From Echinococcus granulosus (Eukaryota > Platyhelminthes > Cestoda > Cyclophyllidea > Taeniidae), in NCBI RefSeq assembly GCF_000524195.1, contig NW_020170386.1:5068-69067 (forward strand): a stretch of 64,000 bases of DNA, given 5' to 3'. This document shows positions 11,220-23,000 of this stretch, in pieces. Each line of letters opens with the position of its first letter. Positions within the stretch are counted from its first letter, which is position 1. The translations under genes and the position numbers were made by a program. The notes under the pieces were generated by a model. It did not search any database. It saw only the letters and a program-made list of their open reading frames with translations, and was not told where the DNA came from.

Positions 11220-14200
11220 ATGCCGTAAATGCTTGCTAAAAATAGTGTTAGTTAATGCATGTGTGCATATGCGGTTCTTTATGTATTTATTTGGGTGGTT
11301 TAAATGAGTCGCATTTGACACCAGTTTTGTTGCTCTGCCTATGTCGTGCTCTGGGTGGGTCTTCAGCAGTGCTGGCTCAAATTACCGTGTTGCCTGGCGT
11401 GGTTTATTAATTACAATCTCACTCTGATGTTGTTTGCTGTTGTTGATCTCCAATAGGCTTCAGCTGTCTCCTTTTTTGCCAATTTAAGTGCTTTTCTTGC
11501 ATTGAATATATGTGTTTCGTTCGTTCTTTCCATTTCTTTGTGCTCACAAATCCATGCTTTTAGTCACTGATATCTCATTTACGATTTTAATGATCTATTT
11601 TTGCAGATGCGATATTGGACTGATTGGCCTGGCCGTTATGGGCCAAAACCTAGTTTTAAATATGCTCGATCACGGTTTTAAGGTAATTTGACTCATACTC
11701 TACAGTTGTATTTCGGAGGTTTGCGTTTTTAACCGCACTGTATCCAAAGTCGATGAATTCGTCTGTCGTGAAAGTAAGCGGAAAAATTTGTGCGGTGCGA
11801 GGACCGCTGCTGAACTGGTCGCCAGTCTTGCCAAGCCGAGAAAGATAATTATTCTTGTGAAAGCTGGTCAAGCGGTTGATGACTTCATTGAAATATTGGT
11901 AAATTACTTGGGCATCTACAATATGTTTGTTGAAATATTTACGTTAAGAAACCATTTAGATTTCATCGTAGCTAGTTGGAGTTTTTACAAATCGAGCATT
12001 AAGTGTTAATAAGTGTTAGCGCTCATTCGTCGATTATTTATTGCTTTTAGCCGCATTTGATTTGTACCTTACGTTTTAGTACTAGTAACGGTAACGCGAC
12101 CTTTTGTTGATTCATTATGTAAGTCGCTTGTAACGGTAACCATATTCCTATGGTTAATTTTGTGTTTATATTTCTTTTGAGATCCCCCTCTTAGAGCCAG
12201 GTGACATCATAATTGATGGTGGGAACTCGGCCTTCGCAGATACTGATAGGCGGTGTCATTATCTTAAATCGAATGGCTTGCTTTTTGTCGGTTCGGGAGT
12301 AAGTGGAGGTGAAGAGGGTGCGCGCACCGGGCCCAGTCTCATGCCTGGGGGACATGCTGAGGCGTGGTAAGTTCGCGGTGTCTTCGACACGAATATCTGT
12401 GTAACTGAATTCATAGTACTTGGACTCACTCACGTTAAGCCTTTTCCATGAAGCAAAAAAAACAACTGGCATGACTTACTTCCCTTGACATTTTTTTGGT
12501 AATGTTTGGTCATGATGCTAAGCGTTTGAAGGGAAATTGGTGGTGAACTCGCTATTTTTAACGCATGTTAGGGCTTTCCAACATTGAATGCATAAACAAA
12601 GCACTTACGAGTACCATTGTTTACGGCACACCATTTTCAATGAGAATTTATTGGATACCACGGTTATTGTTTTTAAACTGCGATTGTCCGTTCTAATTTT
12701 AGGCCTCACATCAAAAACATCTTCCAATCGATTTCTGCGAAAACCCCAACAGGCGAACCTTGTTGTGATTGGGCAAGTTTATGCTTAAAAAGTCTCACTT
12801 GTGTTAAAAATACTCTTTGCTCATGCACTTCCGTGTATCAAACATTTGTCTACTTTTATAATAATACCAGATGACGAAAATCACCGTTGTTGATAGTGCT
12901 AACAAGGATGCAAATCGGAACAAAACTTCTTTTGTAAAATCACACTACAGCATCGGTCATTGGTACGTATAGCTTTAAAGTGGGTGCAAAAATGGGAAGC
13001 CGGTGTTGTATCTGGAATACACCTTTTGCCTAGTTTTGGGAATCTCGAAGTGACCTATCTTAACATTGCCTTTTTCGATGTGCTTGGAATAGAACGTATC
13101 AATGAAAGGTGGGGTCGCTATGTTCTCAGTATTGCTTGCTACGGAACATATAGCTAGTTAGTTTTACCATGAAGAAAATATAATGGGATTTGATACCAAC
13201 CATTGAATCTTTGCAACTTGATGTAGCACGAAATTCCGACTGGAATCCTATGTTCTACCGGCACCTGAAGGAGAATGACTGCTAAGAAATCGTTTTGCCA
13301 CCGGAAGGTGTGCAGCCACAGTATCAATCAAATTATTACTGATTGAAAGGGGCTCTTGATTAATTCCGCGTCCTCCGTTTATTTCCGCTTTCGTCCCTCT
13401 AGGTGTTACAAATTAAGCTTACAGAGGTCTTTTCATAGGTGATTTGTGAAGTTTTTGGTTATCATTTTTTAATATAACTAAGCTTTTAATGTGACAGTGG
13501 AAAGTGACGTTGCGTGACATAATTCCTGAATTGACTCCCTTTAACTCCCTTCTCGTTCATGTTTCGTGTAGGTCGGAAGTGGTGGATCCGGCCACTTCGT
13601 GAAAATGGTCCACAATGGTATTGAATACGGCGATATGCAATTGATTTCGGAGGCTTATTTTCTTCTCACAAAGTACCTTTGCCTCACAGCTGCTGAAGCC
13701 GCAGAGGTTGGTAAACACCTGTATCATGTCTACACGATTTTCCAACAACCTTTCGTACAATAGTTCAATTTCAGTTTACGTTCCCATCTTTACTACCTGC
13801 TCATAGGTTCGCCTTGTTCTTATGTCCTGACATCTAAACTTGTATTTTAATGCCTGAAACCTGCTAACCATACGCGATTTTGTCAATCTCAGGTTTTCGA
13901 TAAATGGAACGAAGGAGAACTTGAGTCTTACCTTATTCAGATAACTCGAGATATTTTGGCCTTTAATGACGAATCTGGCACCCCACTTTTGGAAAAAATT
14001 CGTGATGTTTCCGGTCAGGTAAAGTATTCAGTTTTTCAGCTAATGAGAGTTTATGTCTCTATTTTTTTTCCTAGAAGTTGTAAACAGATTTTCAATTTAA
14101 TTAATAGCCTACAGTTGTAGCTCGTAAACGCTTTAGAACCGAGCAAGGGTGTGTTTGAGTGGCTTATTGACCGCCTTGAACATTATTGAGTTCTTTCCAT

Positions 14201-16581
14201 CAGGTTATTCTCTTACCAGACCTAACGCTGAGGCCCCATCTTACGTACCTTAACGTGAAAACATTCTCGTATCCTTCACTAAGTACCTTTTAATAAAATA
14301 CTGACTTTAAATAGCAGTGCCCTGCACGCAACTGTGTTTGGTCGATACCGGTGCGGGAGTGGTGGTAGAGTGGGCACCTGAAGGCCACTGTTGCACCATG
14401 CGCAACATGCTCTTACTCGTTATCCAATCACAACCCTGGGTTAAGCTACTGATTACTTGACGCCTAGCTGACTATTATTAGAACTATTTACTGCTTTTAC
14501 ATTGGTAAGGTCGATTTTCATCCACGCCATCTGCACACACTGACTGTAATCTTTGCTTTCGAAATTTTGAACTATCGTTTTCCCGGCAGACCTTATGATA
14601 TACCAGGGATAGATTTAGCTGAACCAATTCCTTTTTTACAAAAGCACACCTTTATCAGCCCCTTCTGACATTTCCTTGAGGTCTATGCTTTATGTAAGAC
14701 CATGCCCACTTTTATTTATCGTTTTGATCAGTTATGCGTGGATAATCGTACCTTTTGTTAGGGCCCACCGTCGTATCATTGGCTGCTGAGATTCACTCTG
14801 GAGGTTTTTGTTCGAAGCCAGGTTTACCCCCAACAGATTTTGTCAAGAAGTTCCACCACTTGAGGTCATTTTCATCATGGACTAGATCGATTCAGCTAGG
14901 CTTGACGAGGATTTTTGAGATTTTTATCCGCTTTTATATTTAATTCGTTTTCAAATAGGGCCTTGACGCCCAGAAGCAAAAGTAGGGTCTATGCAGTTTC
15001 TCACGTGCTTTAATACCGGTAACTTATCAGGATGTCAACTGTACTGTTTCTGAATTCAGAAAGGCACTGGAAAGTGGACCACAATCTGCGGTCTTGAGCG
15101 AGGATGTCCTATTACCCTCATTGGTGAGCTGAAAACGTTCATGCAGCATACACCTTAATGTAAATACTGCAACCGACCTTGGTAATTCCCTATAGTGGCT
15201 ATTTTCATATACACGACTAATTCTTATAACCAATGCTAAATTTACAATTATGCCATTTTTATATTTTCCTATTTTGGAGTTTTATTTTATTCAGCTGAGT
15301 CGGTTTTCTCAAGAAGTCTTTCTTCGATGAAAAAAGAGCGAATAGAGGCATCTAGGATTTTATCTGGTCCGCCTCTTGTGCTGGAGAGTGACAAATATGG
15401 CAAGACTCAACTTGAGGAAAAGGGGGAGGAAGTGGAACTTATTCGACGGGTGCGTTCTTGTGGGCTTTTTAAGAAATTACTCATTCTGAAGGCTGTTTAG
15501 TCACCCCCCTCCCCCAACAACGTAGAACTCTAATGCTTCTATCACTCTACTTCTATGTGCATAATAGAATCGTAAATAAAACCCATTCGGGTAACTGTCC
15601 GAAACGCATGGAAAGTTTCCTTTTTACAGGCCAAAGCTTGGTCTTACAACGCTGGCACGTTTTGAGCAATGGACAGGGCCAAATGAGCTCCTACTTTGCC
15701 TGATTTCCATTCGAAATCCTTGATCTGTTGCACTTAAGGTTTTTACCTTGAAAGTTGTGCTCGTACACGGAATGGAGTGCACATTTGGCTTGTTTTTAGT
15801 GTATTTTTACTGCATCCTACCTAAATTTTACAAAAAAAATATTTAGGCATTGTACGCATCAAAGATTGTCTCGTATGCTCAAGGATTTATGTTATTACAA
15901 AAAGCTCGTGAAGAATTCGGTTGGGATTTGAATTTGGGGGCCATAGCTCTCATGTGGCGCGGTGGTTGCATTATTCGAAGGTACGCGCTTCACTTGTTCT
16001 TGTACTTATAATGCATTCGGAGTACACATGATTTTGTGAAATCCCAAAGCCTATTTTAGGTCTTTTGGTCTCCATTAACGCCAGTGAGAATTCTTTATTT
16101 GTAGCCGCTTCCTTGGCGATATCAAGGAGGCTTATGCTCGAAATCCCGGCCTTACTAACCTTCTCCTCGACCCCTTCTTCAGAAACGCTATTGATCATTG
16201 CCAAGTAAGGGTATACTTTTATTACCAAAAAAGATCAAATCTGTGGCCTATTATCTGTAATCGTTTTACTAAAGGAGTCCTGGCGCTCTGTTGTCTGTAT
16301 GAGTGTGAAGGCCGGGATCCCCGTGCCGGGTTTTAGTTCGGCACTTGCCTTTTTTGATGCATTCCGATCTGCGAGACTGCCTTCAAATTTAATACAGGTA
16401 ATTGTCGTACGAAAACCCTTACTTATCGTTGCCAATTCTGTTATTGTTTTGCTAATTATAGGCTCAACGAGACTACTTCGGAGCACATTTATACGAACTA
16501 GAAGCATCCCCAGGCACATGGCACCACACTGACTGGACGGGTGGTGGCGGCAAAACCACGTCCTCAACGTATCAAGCCTAA
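11220..16581 (+). CDS. PGD: 6-phosphogluconate dehydrogenase, decarboxylating
   Basis: This cytosolic pentose phosphate pathway enzyme oxidises 6-phosphogluconate with NADP+ to ribulose 5-phosphate, CO2 and NADPH. Thirteen exons join without a frame break: 11220-11224, 11607-11682, 11719-11898, 12182-12366, 12703-12772, 13572-13706, 13893-14018, 15060-15123, 15295-15449, 15847-15980, 16105-16204, 16275-16397 and 16462-16581. They give 490 residues; the human enzyme has 483. Visible hallmarks are the Rossmann motif [28 protein letters not shown], the active-site run [16 protein letters not shown] (Lys183, Asn187, Glu190), [33 protein letters not shown] and the C-terminal [10 protein letters not shown]...TDWTGGGGK. 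No domain or catalytic residue is missing. The five-base first exon (ATG CC) was chosen because it gives the right phase and a GTAAAT donor; it is the least certain part. Intron 5 starts with GC instead of GT. Confidence 0.97.
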
Positions 16582-16721
16582 TGCTCTAAAGGCACTTGAC
16601 AGCCAGAATCGCCAATTGATCCGATTTCTTCCTAGGCGTTAGATAGGAGTGTTCATCCAATTTCTGAGACTACAACACTGCAAATTCAATTCTCTGAGCT
16701 GACCATTCTATTTCCGGATTG

Positions 16722-16727
16722 AATAAA
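16722..16727 (+). promoter_or_regulatory. Probable poly(A) signal of 6PGD
   Basis: AATAAA about 140 nt after the 6PGD stop codon and before the tail-to-tail TFIIA-gamma gene. Position and strand fit the end of the 6PGD messenger. Confidence 0.6.
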
Positions 16728-16913
16728 ATTGATTCCTCTTTTGGATGAAGTAGTATTTCATAAATTCTACTTTTTAGTACATGGGGGCAGCACTTTTACG
16801 AGCTTGGGCACTTCTCGTGCTGTGCAGGGCTACCTGTGCATATTTAAATAGAGGATGAAGCAGAGTCAAGGTACGTATGTAAATACACGTGGGTACATCA
16901 GTGCGAGATGTGG

Positions 16914-17604
16914 CTACAATACGTCCTCATCCGATCGGTCCTCGTCGACATTGCCCGAATCGGCGTCGCCATGTTGCGCTGGCCCAGAGTAACCGGAACC
17001 AACACGACTTGCGTTGGCGGTCGTCTTCTGTGATCCCTGAGCAGGCGCACTTTTGGAGTGCTTTCCTTCACAAGCAACGATTTTCATCTAGAGGAATGAA
17101 AAAAAAAAATGATGATGGTGGATGAAGGCAGACTTGTCAACTCCTCTGAGCATTTATCAGCCATGAGCTCTGAGGAGCTTTCGCAATCAAATTGTCGTGG
17201 TGTGGTGGTATTTCTGTTGCGCGACGCTCAACCATATTGACTTGTTACATTGGCGTTTACCAACGAAGAGACTCATCAGGTCATACCTTGTCGACATGCA
17301 TGGCCCCGGAACCGTCTTTAATTTCTACATTATTCAGCACGAGTGTCCAAACGTTATCGCAGTTCCTATAGGCGTTCAGGTAGCCTTGAAGATTCAGTCT
17401 CGCCTTTACTTGGGTCGATAGCGCTGTGCAGATGCACTGGTCGAACTTTTTCATGATCTAGATGAAATATTCTAAGGGTATATCACATGCCTTCATAGCA
17501 GTTTGTGGTTTTAATAGACTATGATCGAGCATCTCGTCTAAGGACTCCCGTAACGTATTGCCAAGGGTGGTTCCTCGGTACATCTCATGGTAATCATCAG
17601 ACAT
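16914..17604 (-). CDS. GTF2A2: Transcription initiation factor IIA, gamma (small) subunit
   Basis: TFIIA-gamma pairs with the TFIIA alpha/beta subunits and stabilises TBP on promoter DNA in the nucleus. Three exons on the - strand join in frame: 17604-17491, 17457-17287 and 17087-16914 (stop). They give 152 residues. Exon 1 has the N-terminal four-helix-bundle signature YRGTTLGNTLRESLDEML. Exon 2 continues with KKFDQCICTALSTQVKAR and the beta-barrel signature NAYRNCDNVWTLVLNNVE. Exon 3 begins MKIVACEGK, matching the VKIVACDGK end of the human protein (109 residues). The extra length is a Ser/Gly-rich then acidic tail (DEDRSDEDVL) not found in the human form. Intron 1 is only 33 nt, starts with GC, ends with AG and contains an in-frame stop. 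The gene lies tail to tail with 6PGD, with 332 bases between the stop codons. In-frame residues upstream of the chosen ATG make the exact start slightly uncertain. Confidence 0.93.
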
Positions 17605-18003
17605 GCTAGAAAATCCGCTCTGAAAGGTAAAGCCAAAGCATTTAATCAACTTGAGCCTCCACGGTATACGTATCACTTAATCACAATATTCCGCGCCAAT
17701 ACCAAGAACAAGTTGGACACATAGTTCTGAATTTAAACAACAATGTACATGGTGATAAATGTGCACATGGAGTATAAGTGAGTCAAATCGAGAAAGTAGC
17801 AATTCGGCGAAACTGAATAAACAGCACTTGCCTCAAACCATTCGTGGTGAAACAAACATATATTGAACCGCCTAACTTATACCCGAATCGGCCATAAAAG
17901 ATAAATTAAAGAGCTACCTAAGGACCTTTCAAGCCACAATGTCGATCAAGTTACTTCACAAATTTTGCACAGTCCACCTTTCGTGTCGTCAATCGCGAGT
18001 TTG

Positions 18004-18017
18004 ATTGGTTCCATTGG
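18004..18017 (-). promoter_or_regulatory. Pair of CCAAT boxes, possible TFIIA-gamma promoter
   Basis: Two CCAAT elements on the - strand (ATTGG at 18004-18008 and 18013-18017) lie about 400 nt upstream of the TFIIA-gamma start codon. CCAAT boxes bind NF-Y in animal housekeeping promoters. The assignment rests only on sequence and position. Confidence 0.25.
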
Positions 18018-18597
18018 GCATTCAAACTATTTGCCCCTTTTCACTCCACTAAACAAACACTAATAACTCGTAAAATTAGCGTGGAAATTTGTATTAAAAA
18101 AATGCACATTTTGTAAAGGTGAGGAAAAAATCTGTACATCTACCAGGTTACTGGGTACCCATGCAAGTGCTATCAGTAAGTATATAATCTGCATTTCTTT
18201 ATTATATCCAGAAATTCCACAGTTAATTTTATCCTTCACTTGATTTATTATTAGGCTAATTACGTTTGCAGTCCAGGGACGGATCCGTAGGGGAACGAGT
18301 AAAGTGGCCACCGAATTCCCATCAAAATTGTTGACTTTCCCATTCTACCCTCCTGTAGCGTCCCGAGACTCCCTTTAAGTGAAAAAAGGCACAGTACTCG
18401 GTCAGAACACATGTTCAGCGCGGAGGCGTCCAGGCTATTGGCATGGCTCAAAAGGCCAGCCCACCCACCCAGTACAAGGGGGGGCTAATTCAAAGTACAG
18501 AAGTGGCGCCTCACCAGAACCGAGGGATAAACCACTATCGTATTACATAGCCTCCCTCCTCTTTTGAGCTTCGTCCCCGACGCTCTCGCAGGTCAAC

Positions 18598-18780
18598 CTC
18601 TCGCATCAGCCATTACAACGTAGTCGGTGCAGTAAAGAAACACCCACGAGCCAATCGTGCCAGTCACCAAATTAGCGCGCAACTGAGGAGATACTTGACC
18701 TCAACGTCACTGATCCCTCTTGGCAGCTTGACTGGATCTGGGGTTTCGTCCGGTTTAGGGATTTCATTCAGGATGGGGAA
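18598..18780 (-). CDS. Coding-like fragments of an unrecognised small protein
   Basis: On the - strand an open segment at 18780-18700 follows an AG and precedes a GT. It reads as a proline- and acid-rich peptide including IPKPDETPDPVKLPRG. Just downstream, 18685-18598, another frame gives a hydrophobic segment (GTIGSWVFLYCTDYVVMADA) like a single membrane helix. The spacing would need a 15-20-nt intron or a different junction, so I could not link them. The size and layout would suit a small single-span membrane protein, but no family was recognised and it could be chance or a relic. The GC content is higher than in the flanks. Confidence 0.25.
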
Positions 18781-18805
18781 CTGCGCCGGCCATCATGCGT
18801 GTCCA

Positions 18806-20035
18806 TAGATAGATGCAGGAACACTGGCCTAAAAGCAGATTTGAATAAGGGAATACAAGATTTAAAACAAGTCCATGGGGGATGGTAGGGGAAATCCGTA
18901 ACGAAACTTCCAGATGTTTCACGGCTAGTGTCGCTACAGTTGTTAATAGCTTTTCTGCAGAACACGGGACTGGGAGAGATGTCGAAGGTAGACGTCAACA
19001 TCAACCCTTCTGTTAGGGGTCATCACCATTCTCCCATCCGTAGCATATGTACTTCTTCCGCTCTACTAAGGCTTATTCTTACAAAGTCGCCTTTATTTGT
19101 GCCCGCAAAGGTGGTTTGACCATTGAGAAATATACCTAGGATAATCTTTTTACAATACTATTAGGTTTGAGTGCAGATATTGGCAAGATTTGCAAAATCA
19201 AGGCAAAATAAATGCTTTGAGAGCTCTCTAAAATTAAAATATAATTCGCTGAAACTTTAGTCGCTCAGGTGGGCCCTTATGCCACCGCAGAATATGCTTC
19301 AGCACTGCTGCTTTCATCTATAGATGGATAATAGCAAATTTGTTAATTTATTATGCAGGTTATCGGTTTTTTACTTTTCAACTCGAATATTACTATATCA
19401 CGCAGTATCAAATACGTATGTCCTACTTGGTTGCTCTAGTATTTTCGAAGATTTACTTATATTAGTACAAGCAATTGACTGTCGATTTATTTAAAAAGTT
19501 TGTACGTTTTACACTTTCCAAAATATCTTTTGACCGGACTACTGCGTATTTTTTGTCTATGTCACTGCAGACTTTTTAACTTTCCAATTCGGAGGCATGG
19601 GCCAGGCGCGTTTGTTAAAAGTGAAGTGGTACTTATGGAAGCATCGGCACATACCTGACGTATCCGTCTTTACCATTGTTTCTTAGGATTACCTTTCTTC
19701 AAATCTGCATTATGTTTATAGAAATTTTTTCAGATGCTTGCTACTGATTTCCACTGCCTTTACGTGGCTAGTTTGATTGTTCGCGTTATCGTAGTTCGAT
19801 TTCTTTTAGCCGGTTTCGTTAGCTTCTTAGAAACTCACATTTTATTATTTTTAAGTATTTCATGTGCCTTTTAGCTGTCTTGTTCTGGTCATTTTATCCC
19901 TATCACCTTGTATTTTTTGCCCCATCTCTCTTCGTCTATAAGCCAGTCACTTACTTCACTTTATCGAAAAGTTAGCTCTCGTCTTGGCAGAGCTTTAGTC
20001 CCCTCCTGCTTATATTTATTTTTAGACGCCAATCT
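18806..20035. other. Intergenic, no gene recognised
   Basis: AT-rich sequence with short frames only. One minus-strand frame at 19004-18768 could belong with the small coding-like fragments next to it. The rest is upstream sequence of the MATE gene, with no recognisable promoter element. Confidence 0.35.
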
Positions 20036-23000
20036 ATGCATATGCCATCAATCTCTCACAGCTATTTTGAGGAATTACGTAGTCTGATAACGCTGGCTTG
20101 CCCTTTGGTAAGATAATCGGTTTCGTATAGTCGTCGTTTCATTTGATTCGAGGTTGTGGCGTTCCATTTTCTTTATTTTTTAATAATAAAGGTACAAATA
20201 GCTAATACGTTGGTTCTGTTGCTCATCGCATAAATCCTTCTCTGAGAATTTCCATAGCAAACTTCAGCTTTCACACATGACAGATAATATATCTATGGTA
20301 ATTTTTATTCTTGTGCATTTTTCGTTTTTATGCAGTATCCACAAAAAATTGTGTGCAAATTCAGTTTACTTTTGTTTTTCATCTGCTTTTGTCTCTCTTT
20401 AGATGCTGACGCAATTCCTCCGGTTTATTTGTCCATTCTTAAGTATAATAATTTGTGGGCACTTCAGTCGAGAGGAACTTGATGCGGCCTCTTTAGCCAG
20501 CAGTGTAAGCGTATTGTACGTGCACGGGTTATATGTAAATTCCGAATGCTCGAATTTGTGTTGTCAACATGGCCCTCATAATCTGCACCGCTAATACTAT
20601 TATTTTCATTTTCACGTGCAGCTAAAAGTTCCTTTCAACGACTTAGTCATCTAGAATAAAATAGGTACTGAATGATGCAAGTGGAAATGCATATCACTTC
20701 AGGACGTGTTTGTCCCCTCAGTTCCTATCCCACATCGTCAAATCGGAGAGTGTTAATTTCTATTGCTAATTTTAAAGTACTTTATGAGATTTATGATGAT
20801 ATTTGGTGCTTTTACGTCCAATTAGGTTATCAACGTGCTTGGTCTTTGCATGGATATGGGATTTTCAACGGCTTCGGAAACCCTCTTCAGTCAGGTTCGT
20901 TTATCGATTTAAAACTGGTATTTAAGGCTGACTTGCCTGAATCGGCTTCCCACTCCATACACTTGCTTGATAGGCAATCATTCGTTTTTAAAATGGCAGA
21001 TAATGTAACAAAGAATATGCCTATCTGGCTTTTTTTCACTCACTGCGTTAGGATCAAGCTTTCATAGTTAGTGATGCTTAGCTCCGTAATCACCTGATTT
21101 GTTGGACTCCGGTGAACAATAAGCATCGTTTTCTCCATTCGCTTTTCTTTATTACATTTTACGAGTTCTGTCACTTACGTATTTTCATCCAGACTTTTGG
21201 CAGTTCTAAGCGAAAATTGATGGGTATCATCTTACAACGAGGTACGCTTTCCTCCTGTCTTACTTCCCCCCTATCGATAAAATTCTGACCGAATAATTTA
21301 ATGTAATGTTTGCGTTCGTTGTCATGGTTCCTCCAGTAGTATGTTTTGATTAGGCTTCAAAGGCTTTTTCCTGAAAAAGTTGCGTAAAGGGGGACTTCGT
21401 ATATAAACGCAGTTACTGACCTCCGTTAGTCATCAGTTCTGTTGAAAAAAATGCTATTTATCTACCTTTCTCGCTGATGAACATGTTTCATTGTCAGATT
21501 TTGTTTAAAGTATTGAATCGTAGATTAATGAGCCATGTTCAAATAACTGTTTTTATTGCACTATAATTACAATTTTGGAAATGGTAGATAGCGCCTAGAA
21601 TGCCCATATTTTGTTTAAGCAACTTTCAGACACATCTCTTTAGCTTTGGTCATAATGACGCTGATATTCACCACGCTGGCATGCGTTCACGTCAATATTG
21701 AGGGTTTGCTACTGGTGGCTGGGCAGGATCCTCTCATATCATCGTAAGAATTTTTTCTTGTCTTATTTCTGCGGGCATTTGGTCGTCTGTATGGGGCTAG
21801 CTGTACTGTATACCACTCTTCGCTCAAACTGATACCAAATTTTAGCAAATTTTAGCAAATATGTTACGTAAGCGGTTCTGAGTAGCCTGCTTAAAGCTGT
21901 AAGTTTTCGTCTTCTCAGCTGGGGGTCTAATTTCTCGTTGTTATTGAGAAATACGTCCAATCTCTGAAAGCTCGGAAAATATCAAGTATGATTGAAATTT
22001 AGGCCTAAAATATAAATGTAAAAATTGAGAGAAGGCAACGAAACATTTGTAAGTTAAAATCGGAATATTAAATGGTGTCAGGTGGTATTTTGTCTACTTT
22101 AGGCTGGCTGCTGAATACATTCTGTTCTTTCTTCCTGGACTCTATGTAAGTCTTGAATTGTTCATATACAAGTTAGTTGCGATGCATTGCAAGGCCATTT
22201 GTAGCTGTTAAGCTTCTTTTCGTTGTGACCTCAAAGGCTGCAAAAGTTTAAAAGCATTTAGGTGGAAATTGCACGCAACATGCGTTGTGTGTGCGCGTGC
22301 ACACGTTATCCAACCAACAGAAATTAATGTACGAAATTCTCAAAACTGATGTTGTTTTGCTTGGTTTGTGGTTGCTTTGTTGTGCGCTTTTCTCCTCGTG
22401 TGAGGCAAGTACTTATACGACCAATCAATTGTTAATATCTTCTCTTGACTTTACCGAACTTTGCTACTTCTCCAATTACTATCGTTGCAACTTTTTGTCA
22501 CTGAAACGGGTTTTGCTTTCGCATAAGAGTCTATATTACATTCGGTAAATTTGAATTGTAGTTCATACGAATTTGAATCCCGATACAACCTAATGCAAAT
22601 AGTTTCCTCTAGTTTTTTCTACTTCTATCGTAAACAGCGCTTATGGAAGTTTCCGACAGTGCGTAGTAAAGTTGAGCACTCGTTTATTTCTCTTACGACA
22701 ACAGAGTTTTAAGACTATTTCTTGAACTCACAATTTATCTTTTTAGTGTGACTTCTTATTCATGACTCTCTCGCGGTACTTGACCAGCCAAAACCTTGTG
22801 CGACCCATGATGATCGCTGCCTGCGCGGGAACAGTCTTCACTGTTTTAACTCAACCAGCGGTTTACAGATTAGGTCTTGGTCTCAGGTGAGCATTAATTT
22901 GTACTATTTGCTGTCTTGATGCAACTCGAATCCCACATTATTTGCAAACAGACGTCATTTCAAGGCCCACTAGCTTTCATTTGTATAAAGTCTTTTGGTG

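Noticed and set aside
14330..14460. GC-richer segment in a 6PGD intron, considered as a tRNA or SINE
   Set aside because: It has no A-box/B-box pair or cloverleaf, and no second copy was found in the window.
11220..16581. Considering the dehydrogenase as a GLYR1/NP60-type protein
   Set aside because: The C-terminal half, including KGTGKWT and the [13 protein letters not shown] tail, is that of true 6PGD, and no PWWP domain precedes it on the same strand.
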